DNA of 43,234 bases from Desulfobacteraceae bacterium (GTDB lineage: Bacteria; Desulfobacterota; Desulfobacteria; Desulfobacterales; Desulfosalsimonadaceae), in contig JAABSL010000313.1 in the NCBI GenBank assembly GCA_011390415.1, positions 1 to 43,234 of the forward strand, written 5' to 3'. Positions 8,886 to 18,376 of the stretch are shown piece after piece. A model generated the notes under the pieces. That model saw only the letters and a program-made list of their open reading frames with translations. It ran no database searches and was not told the DNA's origin. Numbering within the stretch: position 1 is the stretch's first letter; every line of letters begins with the position of its first letter. The position numbers and the translations under genes were made by a program.

Positions 8886-9614
8886 TCATGCACCAAGATT
8901 TTTGATTATCTGCCGCATGGTATGGAATTCGGCCTTGATCTCTTTCTTTATCTGTTCCACGATATAATCAATTGCTTCTTTGGATTCAAGGGACATCGAC
9001 GTCATGCCTGCCGTTGGCGTTACTTTGACATCTGCGCTTGCAATCGCTTCCGCCGGTTCACCGGTCCCTTCCCGGAGGAGCACCCGCTGCTTGAAATCCT
9101 TAAATTTTTTGACTTCAGCGGAAAGCAACTGCTTCTTCTGCCGTTGATTCATTTTCGGGGACATCAGAACTTTTTCAAAATTCTTGTATACGGAAGCGAC
9201 AAATTTAATGGAATCCGGATGGGCGCGGGCTTTCTTGGCTTTGATATACTTTCCGATGGATTCATGAAGTTTCAGAAAAAGCGACAAAATCTGATCATCT
9301 TTATATCTCTGTTTCAACCGTTGGGTTTCAGCCAGAAAATCCACCATTGTTTCATCGGTGATCTCCCAGTCAATGGAAAAAACCAGGGCCTTTAAATTCC
9401 GAATCGGAGAATCCGCGTCCAAATCTTCACCCAGACTGTCCGCACTGCGCCGGTCTGGTTTTCCTGCCTTACTTTTCGAATCGTCAGCAACACGAACTGC
9501 CTGAGAAGCATCTGTTGACGCCGGCATATCTTCGGATTCATCATCACCAAACAATTCATCTAATCGGCTTGAGACCTCAGCGCCGAGGCTTCCATCGTCA
9601 TCCTTCGTAGTCAA
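8886..9614 (-). CDS. Conserved hypothetical protein of the MglA cluster (acidic N-terminus, helical core)
   Basis: 242 aa ORF directly downstream of the MglA-like GTPase with short spacing; no recognised family. Confidence 0.6.
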   Translation of the reverse strand: MTTKDDDGSLGAEVSSRLDELFGDDESEDMPASTDASQAVRVADDSKSKAGKPDRRSADSLGEDLDADSPIRNLKALVFSIDWEITDETMVDFLAETQRLKQRYKDDQILSLFLKLHESIGKYIKAKKARAHPDSIKFVASVYKNFEKVLMSPKMNQRQKKQLLSAEVKKFKDFKQRVLLREGTGEPAEAIASADVKVTPTAGMTSMSLESKEAIDYIVEQIKKEIKAEFHTMRQIIKNLGA

Positions 9615-9626
9615 AGCGTTGCCCTC

Positions 9627-10250
9627 CTATTCGAGTTTCTTTCTCAATGATCCGACAGTTAAAGCAATAATCTTTTTCATCGTTGCCGCGACATTATCTC
9701 CCTTAACAGCACTGGCTGCAAAACTCGGGGCTTTTAACCGGCTGTTCAGGTCCCGCTGGAGCGTGTCGGTGGAAAGGATCGGGATGCCTTCTTCTTCCAG
9801 GTCCCGTTTATTATATTGCAGTACCAGCGGAATATTGAAGATACTTTTATTAAATGTTTCCAGGTTTTCTTTAAGGTTCTGGAGCGAGCGGATATTCATT
9901 TCGCGTCTTAAATCCATCGAATCGGCGACAAAGACCAGGCCGTCCACGCCCCTTAAAACCAGTCGTCTTGTGGCATTATATTTTACCTGACCGGGTACGG
10001 TATAAAGCTGGACCTTAATGCTGTGGCCTTTAATTTCGCCGATATCAAACGGCAGAAAATCAAAAAACAGTGTCCGGTCGCCATATGTTTTTACCGTCAC
10101 CATCTCGTTTTGAATGCGCTTTTTGAATTTTTTATTTATATATTCAAGATTTGTTGTTTTACCCCCTCGGCCTGGACCATAGTAGACTATTTTTACCTGG
10201 ACCTCCTTCTTTTTCGGATTGATTAATGCCAAATCACCAACCTCCAGCAC
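9627..10250 (-). CDS. mglA: MglA-family small Ras-like GTPase
   Basis: 207 aa; VQVKIVYYGPGRGGKTTNLEYI (P-loop), VPGQVKYNATRRLVLRGVDGLVFVADS, VLQYNKRDLEEEG (G4). Confidence 0.9.
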   Translation of the reverse strand: MLEVGDLALINPKKKEVQVKIVYYGPGRGGKTTNLEYINKKFKKRIQNEMVTVKTYGDRTLFFDFLPFDIGEIKGHSIKVQLYTVPGQVKYNATRRLVLRGVDGLVFVADSMDLRREMNIRSLQNLKENLETFNKSIFNIPLVLQYNKRDLEEEGIPILSTDTLQRDLNSRLKAPSFAASAVKGDNVAATMKKIIALTVGSLRKKLE

Positions 10251-10325
10251 TCATAGGTTAAAATTCTGCCGACTATATTAATAAATCCGGCAATAAACAA
10301 CAACTGATACAAATAAAAATAAAGA

Positions 10326-10718
10326 TTAGATCAGAACCTGAATTCTTTTAATCGCTTCGGCAACCTTTAAACGCAAGAAACCCAGAGAGACATTTTTATT
10401 AAAAATCGTCAGCAGCAGCAAATCTTCGACCACTTTACTGAAATGGATGCTTTCTTCTTCGCCTTTATGAAACAGAAGAGAAAATTCCTGCTCACCGATA
10501 ATGTTGGCCATCGCGCTCACCGCCCCGTAATTCCCGGCCGCAAGCGCAGCCAAAGAATAAACGTCATGACTGGAATCGCCGTTTTCAAGATTGACGATTA
10601 CATTACCGGCCAGATCCATCAGAATGACGCTTTGCACCCCTAAATCAATGAGCTCTTCCTGAAGAATATTCTCTATTGACTCAATCTGCTGCTTATCAAA
10701 TTCGATTGTAAAATCCAT
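10326..10718 (-). CDS. Roadblock/LC7 domain protein (MglB-like)
   Basis: 130 aa; IENILQEELIDLGVQSVILMDLAGNVIVNLENGDSSHDVYSLAALAAGNYGAVSAMANIIGEQEFSLLFHKGEEESIHFSKV fits Roadblock/LC7; immediately upstream of the GTPase. Confidence 0.8.
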   Translation of the reverse strand: MDFTIEFDKQQIESIENILQEELIDLGVQSVILMDLAGNVIVNLENGDSSHDVYSLAALAAGNYGAVSAMANIIGEQEFSLLFHKGEEESIHFSKVVEDLLLLTIFNKNVSLGFLRLKVAEAIKRIQVLI

Positions 10719-10860
10719 CTGTTATTTACTCCTTCAAAAATCTTATAATTACGCCCCATCGATATCGAATCAAAAAAGACCGGATTGAACCGAAAATCGC
10801 TATTGTATGAGATAAACATTTTAACCCATAGCGTAATACTTCAATATAATCAAATAAAAA

Positions 10861-12225
10861 CTATATATTTCTAAAATAATGATCGACCAGCGCTTCAGCC
10901 AGTCCCGTATAATCTTTCATGTTCAATTCTTTCATTCGGTTTTTCAATGTTTCCGGAACTTTTTCAAGGCCATCGACAAACTGACTGATATCCGCCAGGG
11001 TGATACGCCGTCCCCGGGTCAGGTTTTTTAACTTTTCATAAGGATTGTCTTCTTTATAAATGCGCATGGCCGTCTGAATGGCTTCCGCCAGCAATTCGGG
11101 ATTGGCTTCAAGATCTTTTTCAAGGACTTCGATATTGATTTCTATTTTATTTAACCCTTTTATCGTGCTCTGGAGGCCAATTACCATATATCCCCAGACC
11201 GCACCCAGATTTCGAAGCACCGTGCTGTCGGTAAGGTCCCGCTGAAACCTTGAATTCAGGAGTTTTACAGCCAGATGATCCATCATGGAAATGGCCATGC
11301 CCATATTTCCTTCACTGTTTTCAAAGTCAATGGGATTGACTTTATGGGGCATGGTAGAAGATCCCACCTCACCGGCAACGGTTTTCTGCTTCAAATATCC
11401 CAAAGAAATGTATCCCCACATATCCCGGTCCAGATCGATAATGGTGGATGCAATTCGAATCAGGTTATGCAGGATGTCTGCGATATAATTGTTCGGATTG
11501 ATCTGAGTGGTATATAAAATCGGGGTCAGGCCGAGATACTGGGAAATGAATTTTTCACTGGCCGCAATCCAGTCAATATCCGGAAAAACAAACTGATGCG
11601 CATTAAAATTACCGCTCGCCCCGTTCATTTTGGCATGAACATAGAGCAGCTTGAGATTGGTCAGCTCAACCCGCAACCGCCAGGCATAATTAACAAATTC
11701 CTTTCCCGCCGTGGTCGGCGTGGCCGGCTGGCCGTGGGTCCGGGACATCATGGGAATCGACTTATATTCTTTTGCATAGGATTCAATTTTTTCAATCACC
11801 CGGCCGATATCGTCCACTATCTTTGCCCGTCCTTCTTTCAGCATTAACGCATACGCCGTATTATTAATATCGTCGGAGGTGCAGGCAAAATGCACCCATT
11901 CCTTAAGATGCGACAGTCCCAGGTCCGACAGCTGCTGTTTGATATAGTATTCAACGGCCTTTACGTCATGGTTGGTCTCTTTTTCAATTGCCTTTACCGT
12001 ATGCGCAGCGGCCACATTAAAATCAGCAGCAATGGAATCCATTTTCCGGATATCCGCTTCGGCAACGGTTTCAAAAGCCAGTTCCTGAAATAAAAACTTC
12101 AACCATTGAATTTCAACAAATACGCGATGACGAATTAATCCGTATTCCGAAAATATGTCATTTAACTCTTTTGTATACCGTTGGTAGCGACCGTCAAAAA
12201 CTGAAATTGCCTGTATATTATCCAT
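10861..12225 (-). CDS. purB: Adenylosuccinate lyase
   Basis: 454 aa; signature GSSTMPHKVNPIDFENSEGN and SRTHGQPATPTTAGKEF; N-terminus ISVFDGRYQRYTKEL. Confidence 0.97.
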   Translation of the reverse strand: MDNIQAISVFDGRYQRYTKELNDIFSEYGLIRHRVFVEIQWLKFLFQELAFETVAEADIRKMDSIAADFNVAAAHTVKAIEKETNHDVKAVEYYIKQQLSDLGLSHLKEWVHFACTSDDINNTAYALMLKEGRAKIVDDIGRVIEKIESYAKEYKSIPMMSRTHGQPATPTTAGKEFVNYAWRLRVELTNLKLLYVHAKMNGASGNFNAHQFVFPDIDWIAASEKFISQYLGLTPILYTTQINPNNYIADILHNLIRIASTIIDLDRDMWGYISLGYLKQKTVAGEVGSSTMPHKVNPIDFENSEGNMGMAISMMDHLAVKLLNSRFQRDLTDSTVLRNLGAVWGYMVIGLQSTIKGLNKIEINIEVLEKDLEANPELLAEAIQTAMRIYKEDNPYEKLKNLTRGRRITLADISQFVDGLEKVPETLKNRMKELNMKDYTGLAEALVDHYFRNI

Positions 12226-12304
12226 TTTATATCCTTATCGGTTGTTAACTGAAAATCTCTTATTTTATAAAATTACTTCCACGCCAAAGATATTCGGCAA
12301 ACGA

Positions 12305-14278
12305 TCATCCCTGGGGGCCTTTTTTACCCGGATCCCCGAAATAGGCGGTGGGCTGGGTTTCTTTGATATAGTGGCGGATACCGCCGACGATACCCTCACA
12401 TAAGGCAGCCTGATATTTTTTGTCCTTTAAGCGCTCGCATTCTGTTTTATTGCTGATAAAAGAAGTTTCAATCAGAACCGCCGGCATCTGGGCGCCCATC
12501 AGTACATAAAAAGGCGCCCGTTTCACTCCTTTATTGTTAATGCGGTTATATTTTTTTTCCATATTGCTGCACAGCTCTTTTTGCACATACGTGGCCAGAC
12601 GGCTGGATTCGTTGATCTTGGCATTCTGGAGCAGATCATTGAGTATGGTCTGAAGCTCACTGATATTTTTTTTCGATGTGGCATTTTCCCGGGCCGCCAC
12701 GCTGATGGATTCATCGTCTGTGGTCAGATTCAAAAAATAAGTTTCGATGCCGAATGCCCGTTGATTTCTTGACGCATTGGCATGGATGGAAATAAACAAA
12801 TCCGCTTGTTTTGTGTTTGCAATCGCTGTCCGTTCCTCAAGGGTCAGGTATTGATCCCCTTCGCGGGTAAGAAAAACCTCACACCCCAGTTCCTGCCTGA
12901 TTATTTCCGCCAGGTATTTTGCGATCTCAAGATTTATATACTTTTCATGCACGCCTTTCAGATACCCGGGAGCGCCGTAATCCTTGCCGCCATGGCCAGG
13001 ATCAATGACGATCCGGTTGACGCCCAAAGCCAGCTGCCGGGCAATGGATGTGGCATGCGGGCTGTCCTGATCTGTCTGAGGCACTGTTTTTTTGGCTGTC
13101 GCTTCTCCCCGGACATCAATAACAATTCTGAAGGGATTGGGCAGTGAAAAGATATTATAATCTTCAAAAGAATTGATATCGATCACCACCCGAACCGTAT
13201 CCGAAGTATACTGGCCGGCCCGCACCGCCTTGAGCAGACTGTTGTTAATGGGAATTGTTTTTTTGGCACAATCCAGGCGGCTGTTTTTCAGATCAATATA
13301 AAGGCGCTGATGGGATTTATCAATGGCCGGGTCTTTGTTCAACAGATTATTTTGAAATGACGTGGCCTGGTCGGCATCAATAACCACTCGCGTATATTCA
13401 GGATTTGACCAGTAACGAATGTCGGTCACTTTGGAAAAATCCCCATTGGCCGCTTTTGGGAGGGGCTCTTTTTCACAATCCTGGGTTTTGCCAACCACAA
13501 CCGGTGCCGCTTTTTCGGGGCTGTTGTCTAAAATGAGGGACTTAATGTCTTTTTGCAGCCGGTTTTCCGCTTTTTCGCAATAGGCGCTGTTCGGGAAATG
13601 GTTGATAATTTTCTCGAAAATCTCTTCTGATTTCTGCTTATCTTCCGCCTTAAAGGAATGGGCGTACAATTTTTCATAAAGACTTGCGGCATTATACAAT
13701 GCTGCCGCGGCCCAGGCACCTGAGGGGTCCTTTGCATAGACGGCTTCAAATTTTTGAATCGGTTCCATCCAGTAGCTGCGGAATTTCTGACGGTCCGGAT
13801 GAGACAGCAGCTCCGTGTAGCTGGCTTCAGCCGCAAAAAAATCCTTTTTCACCGATTCAATGTCAGCGGCACCGTGATGGGTTTGCGGCATATTTTTTAC
13901 CGCTGCCTGGGCTCTTTGCCGGTAGGCACTGGCGGGAAAATCTGCGATGATCTGCCGGTATAGTTTTTCAGCTTCCTGCCGGTCTTCCGGTTTATATGAA
14001 TGACTGTAAAGTGCTTCGTAAAGACTGGCCATGTTAAACAAGGCCGCTGCTGCCCAGATTCCCGACGGATCCTGCTGATAGACCGCTTCAAATTTTCCAA
14101 TACATGAAAACCAGTAACTGCGGTATTTCTGATTATTGGCGCTGTTCTGAAGTTCACGATGGCAAGCTTCCGCCTGGAAAAAAAGAGTCTTTGCCGTGGA
14201 CCCGGATGACGCGCAGGACCAGAACACAGAAACCGAACAACAGATCAATATGGTAATCAATGTCTTGTTTTTTAACAT
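12305..14278 (-). CDS. N-acetylmuramoyl-L-alanine amidase lipoprotein (TPR-like repeats + AMIN + amidase_3)
   Basis: 657 aa; lipobox-like VFWSCASS; NRIVIDPGHGGKDYGAPGYLKGVHEKYINLEIAKYLAE; SIHANASRNQRAFGIETYFLN; AMIN-like RYWSNPEYTRVVIDAD. Confidence 0.92.
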   Translation of the reverse strand: MLKNKTLITILICCSVSVFWSCASSGSTAKTLFFQAEACHRELQNSANNQKYRSYWFSCIGKFEAVYQQDPSGIWAAAALFNMASLYEALYSHSYKPEDRQEAEKLYRQIIADFPASAYRQRAQAAVKNMPQTHHGAADIESVKKDFFAAEASYTELLSHPDRQKFRSYWMEPIQKFEAVYAKDPSGAWAAAALYNAASLYEKLYAHSFKAEDKQKSEEIFEKIINHFPNSAYCEKAENRLQKDIKSLILDNSPEKAAPVVVGKTQDCEKEPLPKAANGDFSKVTDIRYWSNPEYTRVVIDADQATSFQNNLLNKDPAIDKSHQRLYIDLKNSRLDCAKKTIPINNSLLKAVRAGQYTSDTVRVVIDINSFEDYNIFSLPNPFRIVIDVRGEATAKKTVPQTDQDSPHATSIARQLALGVNRIVIDPGHGGKDYGAPGYLKGVHEKYINLEIAKYLAEIIRQELGCEVFLTREGDQYLTLEERTAIANTKQADLFISIHANASRNQRAFGIETYFLNLTTDDESISVAARENATSKKNISELQTILNDLLQNAKINESSRLATYVQKELCSNMEKKYNRINNKGVKRAPFYVLMGAQMPAVLIETSFISNKTECERLKDKKYQAALCEGIVGGIRHYIKETQPTAYFGDPGKKGPQG

Positions 14279-14345
14279 AAATAATAACAGTTGCCGGATA
14301 TCTCGAACCGGGCATGGAACATATGATTAAAACTCTTTGTCATGA

Positions 14346-17012
14346 TCAGCCATCCGATATTTTTTGTATACCCGGCGCAACGGATTGGCCGCACGCTTTT
14401 TCTTTGAGCATGCTTAAATAATTGAGTGCATCAAGGGGCGTCATGGAAGCAATATCAATTTTTTGCAGCTTTTCCATAATCATGCTTTCCGGGGTCTGAA
14501 ACAGGTTCAGCTGGACCTGTCCGCTGGCCGGCACTCTCTTGTCCGTCCGCCCGCCGGCTTTGGCGCCCAGCACATGGCCGTTATTTTCAATATTGGAGAG
14601 CACCTTTTTTGCCCGTTTGACGATCTTTTCAGGAATTCCCGCCAGACGGGCCACCTGTATCCCATAACTGCGATTGGTGCCGCCTTCAAGAATTTTGTGC
14701 AGGAAAATAATTTCATCATTCCATTCCCTGACCGCAATGTTGAAATTTTTTACCCGTGCCTTGACCTTTACCAGATCGGTCAGTTCATGATAATGGGTGG
14801 CAAAAAGTGTTTTAACGCCGGCCCCGCGCAAGTCATGCAGAAACTCCGCCACGGCCCAGGCGATACTCAGCCCGTCGAACGTACTTGTCCCCCTGCCGAT
14901 TTCATCCATCACCACCAGGCTGTCCGGTGATGAATTGTTGATGATGTTGGCGGTTTCTTCCATTTCCACCATAAATGTGCTCTGCCCCTGGGACAGATTA
15001 TCCAGCGCGCCGACCCGGGTGAAAATTCTGTCGGTAATTGAAACCGTGGCATAGCTCGCCGGCACAAACGCACCGGCCTGCGCCATGAGCACAATCAGCG
15101 CAACCTGACGCAAAACCGTTGACTTGCCGGCCATATTGGGCCCGGTAATGATTAAAACCTGGTGATCCCGGTTATCCATATGTATGGTATTGGGCACATA
15201 GCGTTCGCCGGCGAGCAGTTTTTCAACCACCGGATGCCGGCCGTCTTCAATATGAATCACCCCGTCGACATTTATTTCCGGACGAACATAATCATTTAAA
15301 TCGGCAACTTCCGCATAGGTCAACAGGCAATCCAGATGGGCGATGAACTGGGCGGCATTCATGAGTGCCGGATTGTTCTCCACCACATGCGCCCTTATTT
15401 CGCAAAACAGTTCATATTCCAGGGCTGAGCGTTTTTCTTCCGCACCCAGCACCGTGGTTTCAAATTTTTTTAAATCATCGGTTATGAATCTTTCCGCATT
15501 CACCAGGGTCTGTTTCCGGACATAATGCGGGGGCACGGATTTATAGCCGGATTTTGAGACTTCGATATAATAGCCGAACACCTTGTTATACCGAACCTTT
15601 AATGATCCGATGCCGGTGGCTTCCCGCTCTTTTGCTTCCAGTTCCGCCAGCCAGCCTTTCCCGTCCCGGGAAATGTTGATCAGTTCATCCAGTTCCGGGT
15701 TATACCCTTTTTTGATCATTCCGCCTTCATTGACCGTTGGCGGCGGGGCATCGGCAATGGCTGATTCAATCAGCTCCGCGGTTTTTGCCAATGCAGCATA
15801 AACGGATTCATCCCATTGAAATAAATCCTCCTGCAGGTGCTTTAATTCAAGAATAATTTCCGGTAAAACAAGAATGGATTGTTTGAGCGCCAGAAGATCC
15901 CGGGCATTTGAATAACCCATGGAAATTCTGCCGGCCAGCCTTTCCATGTCAGCCACTGATTTTAAATGTTTCCGAATGGCTTTGCGAACGGCGATATTGT
16001 CCTTAATTTCTTCAACCGCCGCCAGGCGGGCATTGATTCGGGTGATGTCCACCAGCGGATACCGGAGCCATTTTTTGAGCAACCGCCCCCCCATGGCCGT
16101 TACGGTGGCATCCATCACACTGAGCAGCGTGCCGGCGCGGGCGCCGGATTTTAAACTTTTAAAAAGCTCCAGATTATTGAAACTGACCTCATCAATTAAC
16201 AAATACTGATCCAGCACATAGGTTTCCAGGCCGGTAAGATGCCGGATCTCCTGCTTTTGGGCGTCCTGGACATAAAAAATCAGGGCGCCGGCGGCGCAAA
16301 CCCCGGCCGCCAGTTTTTCGCATCCAAACCCCTCCAGGCTCCGGGTGTTGAACTGTTCGAGCAGGCGGTTTCGGGCGTCGCGATGCGCAAACACCCGATC
16401 CGGAAGAAAGGACACCGACGTCTGGGAAAAAGAGGTTAAAAAAGAAGCGAAAAAAGCGTCATTTTTTGCAGATTCCGCCAGAATAATTTCATTGGGTGAG
16501 ATTTTACGGGCTTCTTCGATAATTGATTCGGGATTGTTGGTTTCAGCCACCCGAAAAGTTCCGGTGGATAAATCCAGGCAGGACAGTCCGAAAAAATCTT
16601 TGTGCCGGGCCATGGCCAAAACAAAATTATTTGTTTTCTCGTCTAAAAGCGCGTCATTGATGACCATGCCGGGGGTCACCACCCGGACCACGTCCCGTTT
16701 GACCAGCCCCTTTGCCTTTGACGCATCTTCCGTCTGTTCGCAGATGGCGACTTTATACCCCTTGTCGATCAACCGGGAGATATAGCCTTCTGCCGCTTTT
16801 ACCGGGACACCGCACATGGGAACGGCGTCATCGTCTTTCTTGTTTCTGGCGGTTAAGGTAATTTCGAGTTCCCGGGCGGCTGTTTTGGCATCCTCAAGAA
16901 ACATTTCATAAAAATCCCCCATCCGGTAGAAGAGTATAAAATCCGTATACTGCTCCTTGATGGCCAGATACTGCTTCATCATAGGGGTGAGTTTGGGCTG
17001 CGTCATGGACAA
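14346..17012 (-). CDS. mutS: DNA mismatch repair protein MutS
   Basis: 888 aa; TPMMKQYLAIKEQYTDFILFYRMGDFYEMF; ITGPNMAGKSTVLRQVALIVLMAQAGAFVPA; DEIGRGTSTFDGLSIAWAVAEFL. Confidence 0.99.
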   Translation of the reverse strand: MSMTQPKLTPMMKQYLAIKEQYTDFILFYRMGDFYEMFLEDAKTAARELEITLTARNKKDDDAVPMCGVPVKAAEGYISRLIDKGYKVAICEQTEDASKAKGLVKRDVVRVVTPGMVINDALLDEKTNNFVLAMARHKDFFGLSCLDLSTGTFRVAETNNPESIIEEARKISPNEIILAESAKNDAFFASFLTSFSQTSVSFLPDRVFAHRDARNRLLEQFNTRSLEGFGCEKLAAGVCAAGALIFYVQDAQKQEIRHLTGLETYVLDQYLLIDEVSFNNLELFKSLKSGARAGTLLSVMDATVTAMGGRLLKKWLRYPLVDITRINARLAAVEEIKDNIAVRKAIRKHLKSVADMERLAGRISMGYSNARDLLALKQSILVLPEIILELKHLQEDLFQWDESVYAALAKTAELIESAIADAPPPTVNEGGMIKKGYNPELDELINISRDGKGWLAELEAKEREATGIGSLKVRYNKVFGYYIEVSKSGYKSVPPHYVRKQTLVNAERFITDDLKKFETTVLGAEEKRSALEYELFCEIRAHVVENNPALMNAAQFIAHLDCLLTYAEVADLNDYVRPEINVDGVIHIEDGRHPVVEKLLAGERYVPNTIHMDNRDHQVLIITGPNMAGKSTVLRQVALIVLMAQAGAFVPASYATVSITDRIFTRVGALDNLSQGQSTFMVEMEETANIINNSSPDSLVVMDEIGRGTSTFDGLSIAWAVAEFLHDLRGAGVKTLFATHYHELTDLVKVKARVKNFNIAVREWNDEIIFLHKILEGGTNRSYGIQVARLAGIPEKIVKRAKKVLSNIENNGHVLGAKAGGRTDKRVPASGQVQLNLFQTPESMIMEKLQKIDIASMTPLDALNYLSMLKEKACGQSVAPGIQKISDG

Positions 17013-17046
17013 ACTTTTTTGGGACCGGAAAAATTCTGTTGAAAAA

Positions 17047-17430
17047 TTAAGCGGTTGAGGATTCAGCCGATTTGGCCGGGTGCGCGTCAGCCACCGGTCC
17101 GGTCTCTGAATCAGCTGCCTGCGGCGAACTCATAGCGGCTTCCAGTTCCGAAATCTTAATTCCGGCATGGGCCAGCTCTTCATTTAATTTTTTTATGGTT
17201 TTGCGCGCGGCAAATCTTTCGGAAAGGCTGTGAAAATAGGAGATAAGAAGCCCCGCCAGAAAAAATATCAAAAAATAGAGTACAATTTGCAGTTCCGGGG
17301 ACTGATACGAACCGACAACATAATTAATTCCGACACTTTTTTTCTCCAGAAAAAAAGCCTGGTTCTGCCAGAAAACGATCCCCATCAGACCCACTAAAAT
17401 CAGCCAAAAAGCAAGTTTAACCTTTTTCAT
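17047..17430 (-). CDS. LapA/DUF1049-like small membrane protein
   Basis: MKKVKLAFWLILVGLMGIVFWQNQAFFL...LQIVLYFLIFFLAGLLISYFHSLSERFAARKTIKKLNEEL; start taken at the internal Met after the ORF-track start (17484). Confidence 0.75.
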   Translation of the reverse strand: MKKVKLAFWLILVGLMGIVFWQNQAFFLEKKSVGINYVVGSYQSPELQIVLYFLIFFLAGLLISYFHSLSERFAARKTIKKLNEELAHAGIKISELEAAMSSPQAADSETGPVADAHPAKSAESSTA

Positions 17431-17648
17431 TTCAATTTCTCCATCTTCTGGTTGACGGTACAAAATTATTTTCCCGCAGCGCAATCGGGACGGCTATTTT
17501 TTTTCAACATCGGGCAATGATTTGATGATGCGGCAAATTGCCCAAAGCGGCATTGTAATTTGGCATATTGACTTTTTTAACGCAAAAACTCAACCGTTTT
17601 CTATAATAAAAATACCTGCGGCTTTTCAAACATAAGCGGCATCGTGTA

Positions 17649-18371
17649 TTACAGCGGGACCATTTCTGCGTCTCCCCAGATGCCGACCTTCTCTCCGGCA
17701 ATGACCACAATTGCCGACACGCCCTTGATCCGTTTCCCGAAATCGATGGCCGGCTGGATTTTCTTTGCCGACGAGACCTGATTGCAGATGGCCGTGGCGG
17801 CGGCATCAGCCACCGCACAGGACTCGGACACCACACACACCGCGTCCGCTTTTCCGGTACTGAAAGAATGTCCGATGGTCGCCGATGAGGTACAGACCCC
17901 GAGGGAAGTTCCCGTGGAATCGAGGCGGATGCCAAAACGCAGGCTCAATGGCGATTTACCGGCAAAGATGGAATAAGTCACCGGCCGGTTGAGCTTTATA
18001 AAAATATCCCCGCCGTTTTCCACCATAATTTCATCGGAATATTTCAGAAGTTCAGTGCCCACCGATTCCGACACCGCACCGGCCACCGCGGCCATCGGCC
18101 CGACACCGGCGAGCTTGCCGGCTTGTATCATTTCCCTGACAATCAAGGGGGCCGGGCCGTCAACTGCCCATGGGGCAAGGGTTTTTAAAAAACCGGGATA
18201 CGCCCGGATATAGGATTCGATATATCCCCTGACTTTAAAGACATGCTCTCTGGCCTGGCTTTCCAGCACCCGGTTTGCGCAAATCCATAAATCCGTTTCC
18301 TGGACCGATACGCCAAAGGCCTTAAGGCCTTCGATTTTCATCACATCACGGTATGCTCTTTTCTCATACAT
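17649..18371 (-). CDS. UPF0280 family (ApbE-like) protein
   Basis: 240 aa; AGVGPMAAVAGAVSESVG, VENGGDIFIK, GVCTSSATIGHSFSTGKADAVCVVS. Confidence 0.85.
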   Translation of the reverse strand: MYEKRAYRDVMKIEGLKAFGVSVQETDLWICANRVLESQAREHVFKVRGYIESYIRAYPGFLKTLAPWAVDGPAPLIVREMIQAGKLAGVGPMAAVAGAVSESVGTELLKYSDEIMVENGGDIFIKLNRPVTYSIFAGKSPLSLRFGIRLDSTGTSLGVCTSSATIGHSFSTGKADAVCVVSESCAVADAAATAICNQVSSAKKIQPAIDFGKRIKGVSAIVVIAGEKVGIWGDAEMVPL

Positions 18372-18376
18372 AGGAT

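Noticed and set aside
8922-9395. 157-aa plus-strand ORF
   Set aside because: Antisense to the better-supported 242-aa minus-strand gene in the cluster; low-complexity Phe-rich composition.
14463-14930. 155-aa plus-strand ORF
   Set aside because: Antisense to mutS coding sequence.
16345-16785. 146-aa plus-strand ORF
   Set aside because: Antisense to mutS coding sequence.
17504-17935. 143-aa minus-strand ORF
   Set aside because: Overlaps UPF0280 in another frame, Arg/Ser/Pro-rich shadow translation; the non-overlapping tail is intergenic sequence with a GGGCAAT...ATTGCCC palindrome of uncertain meaning.
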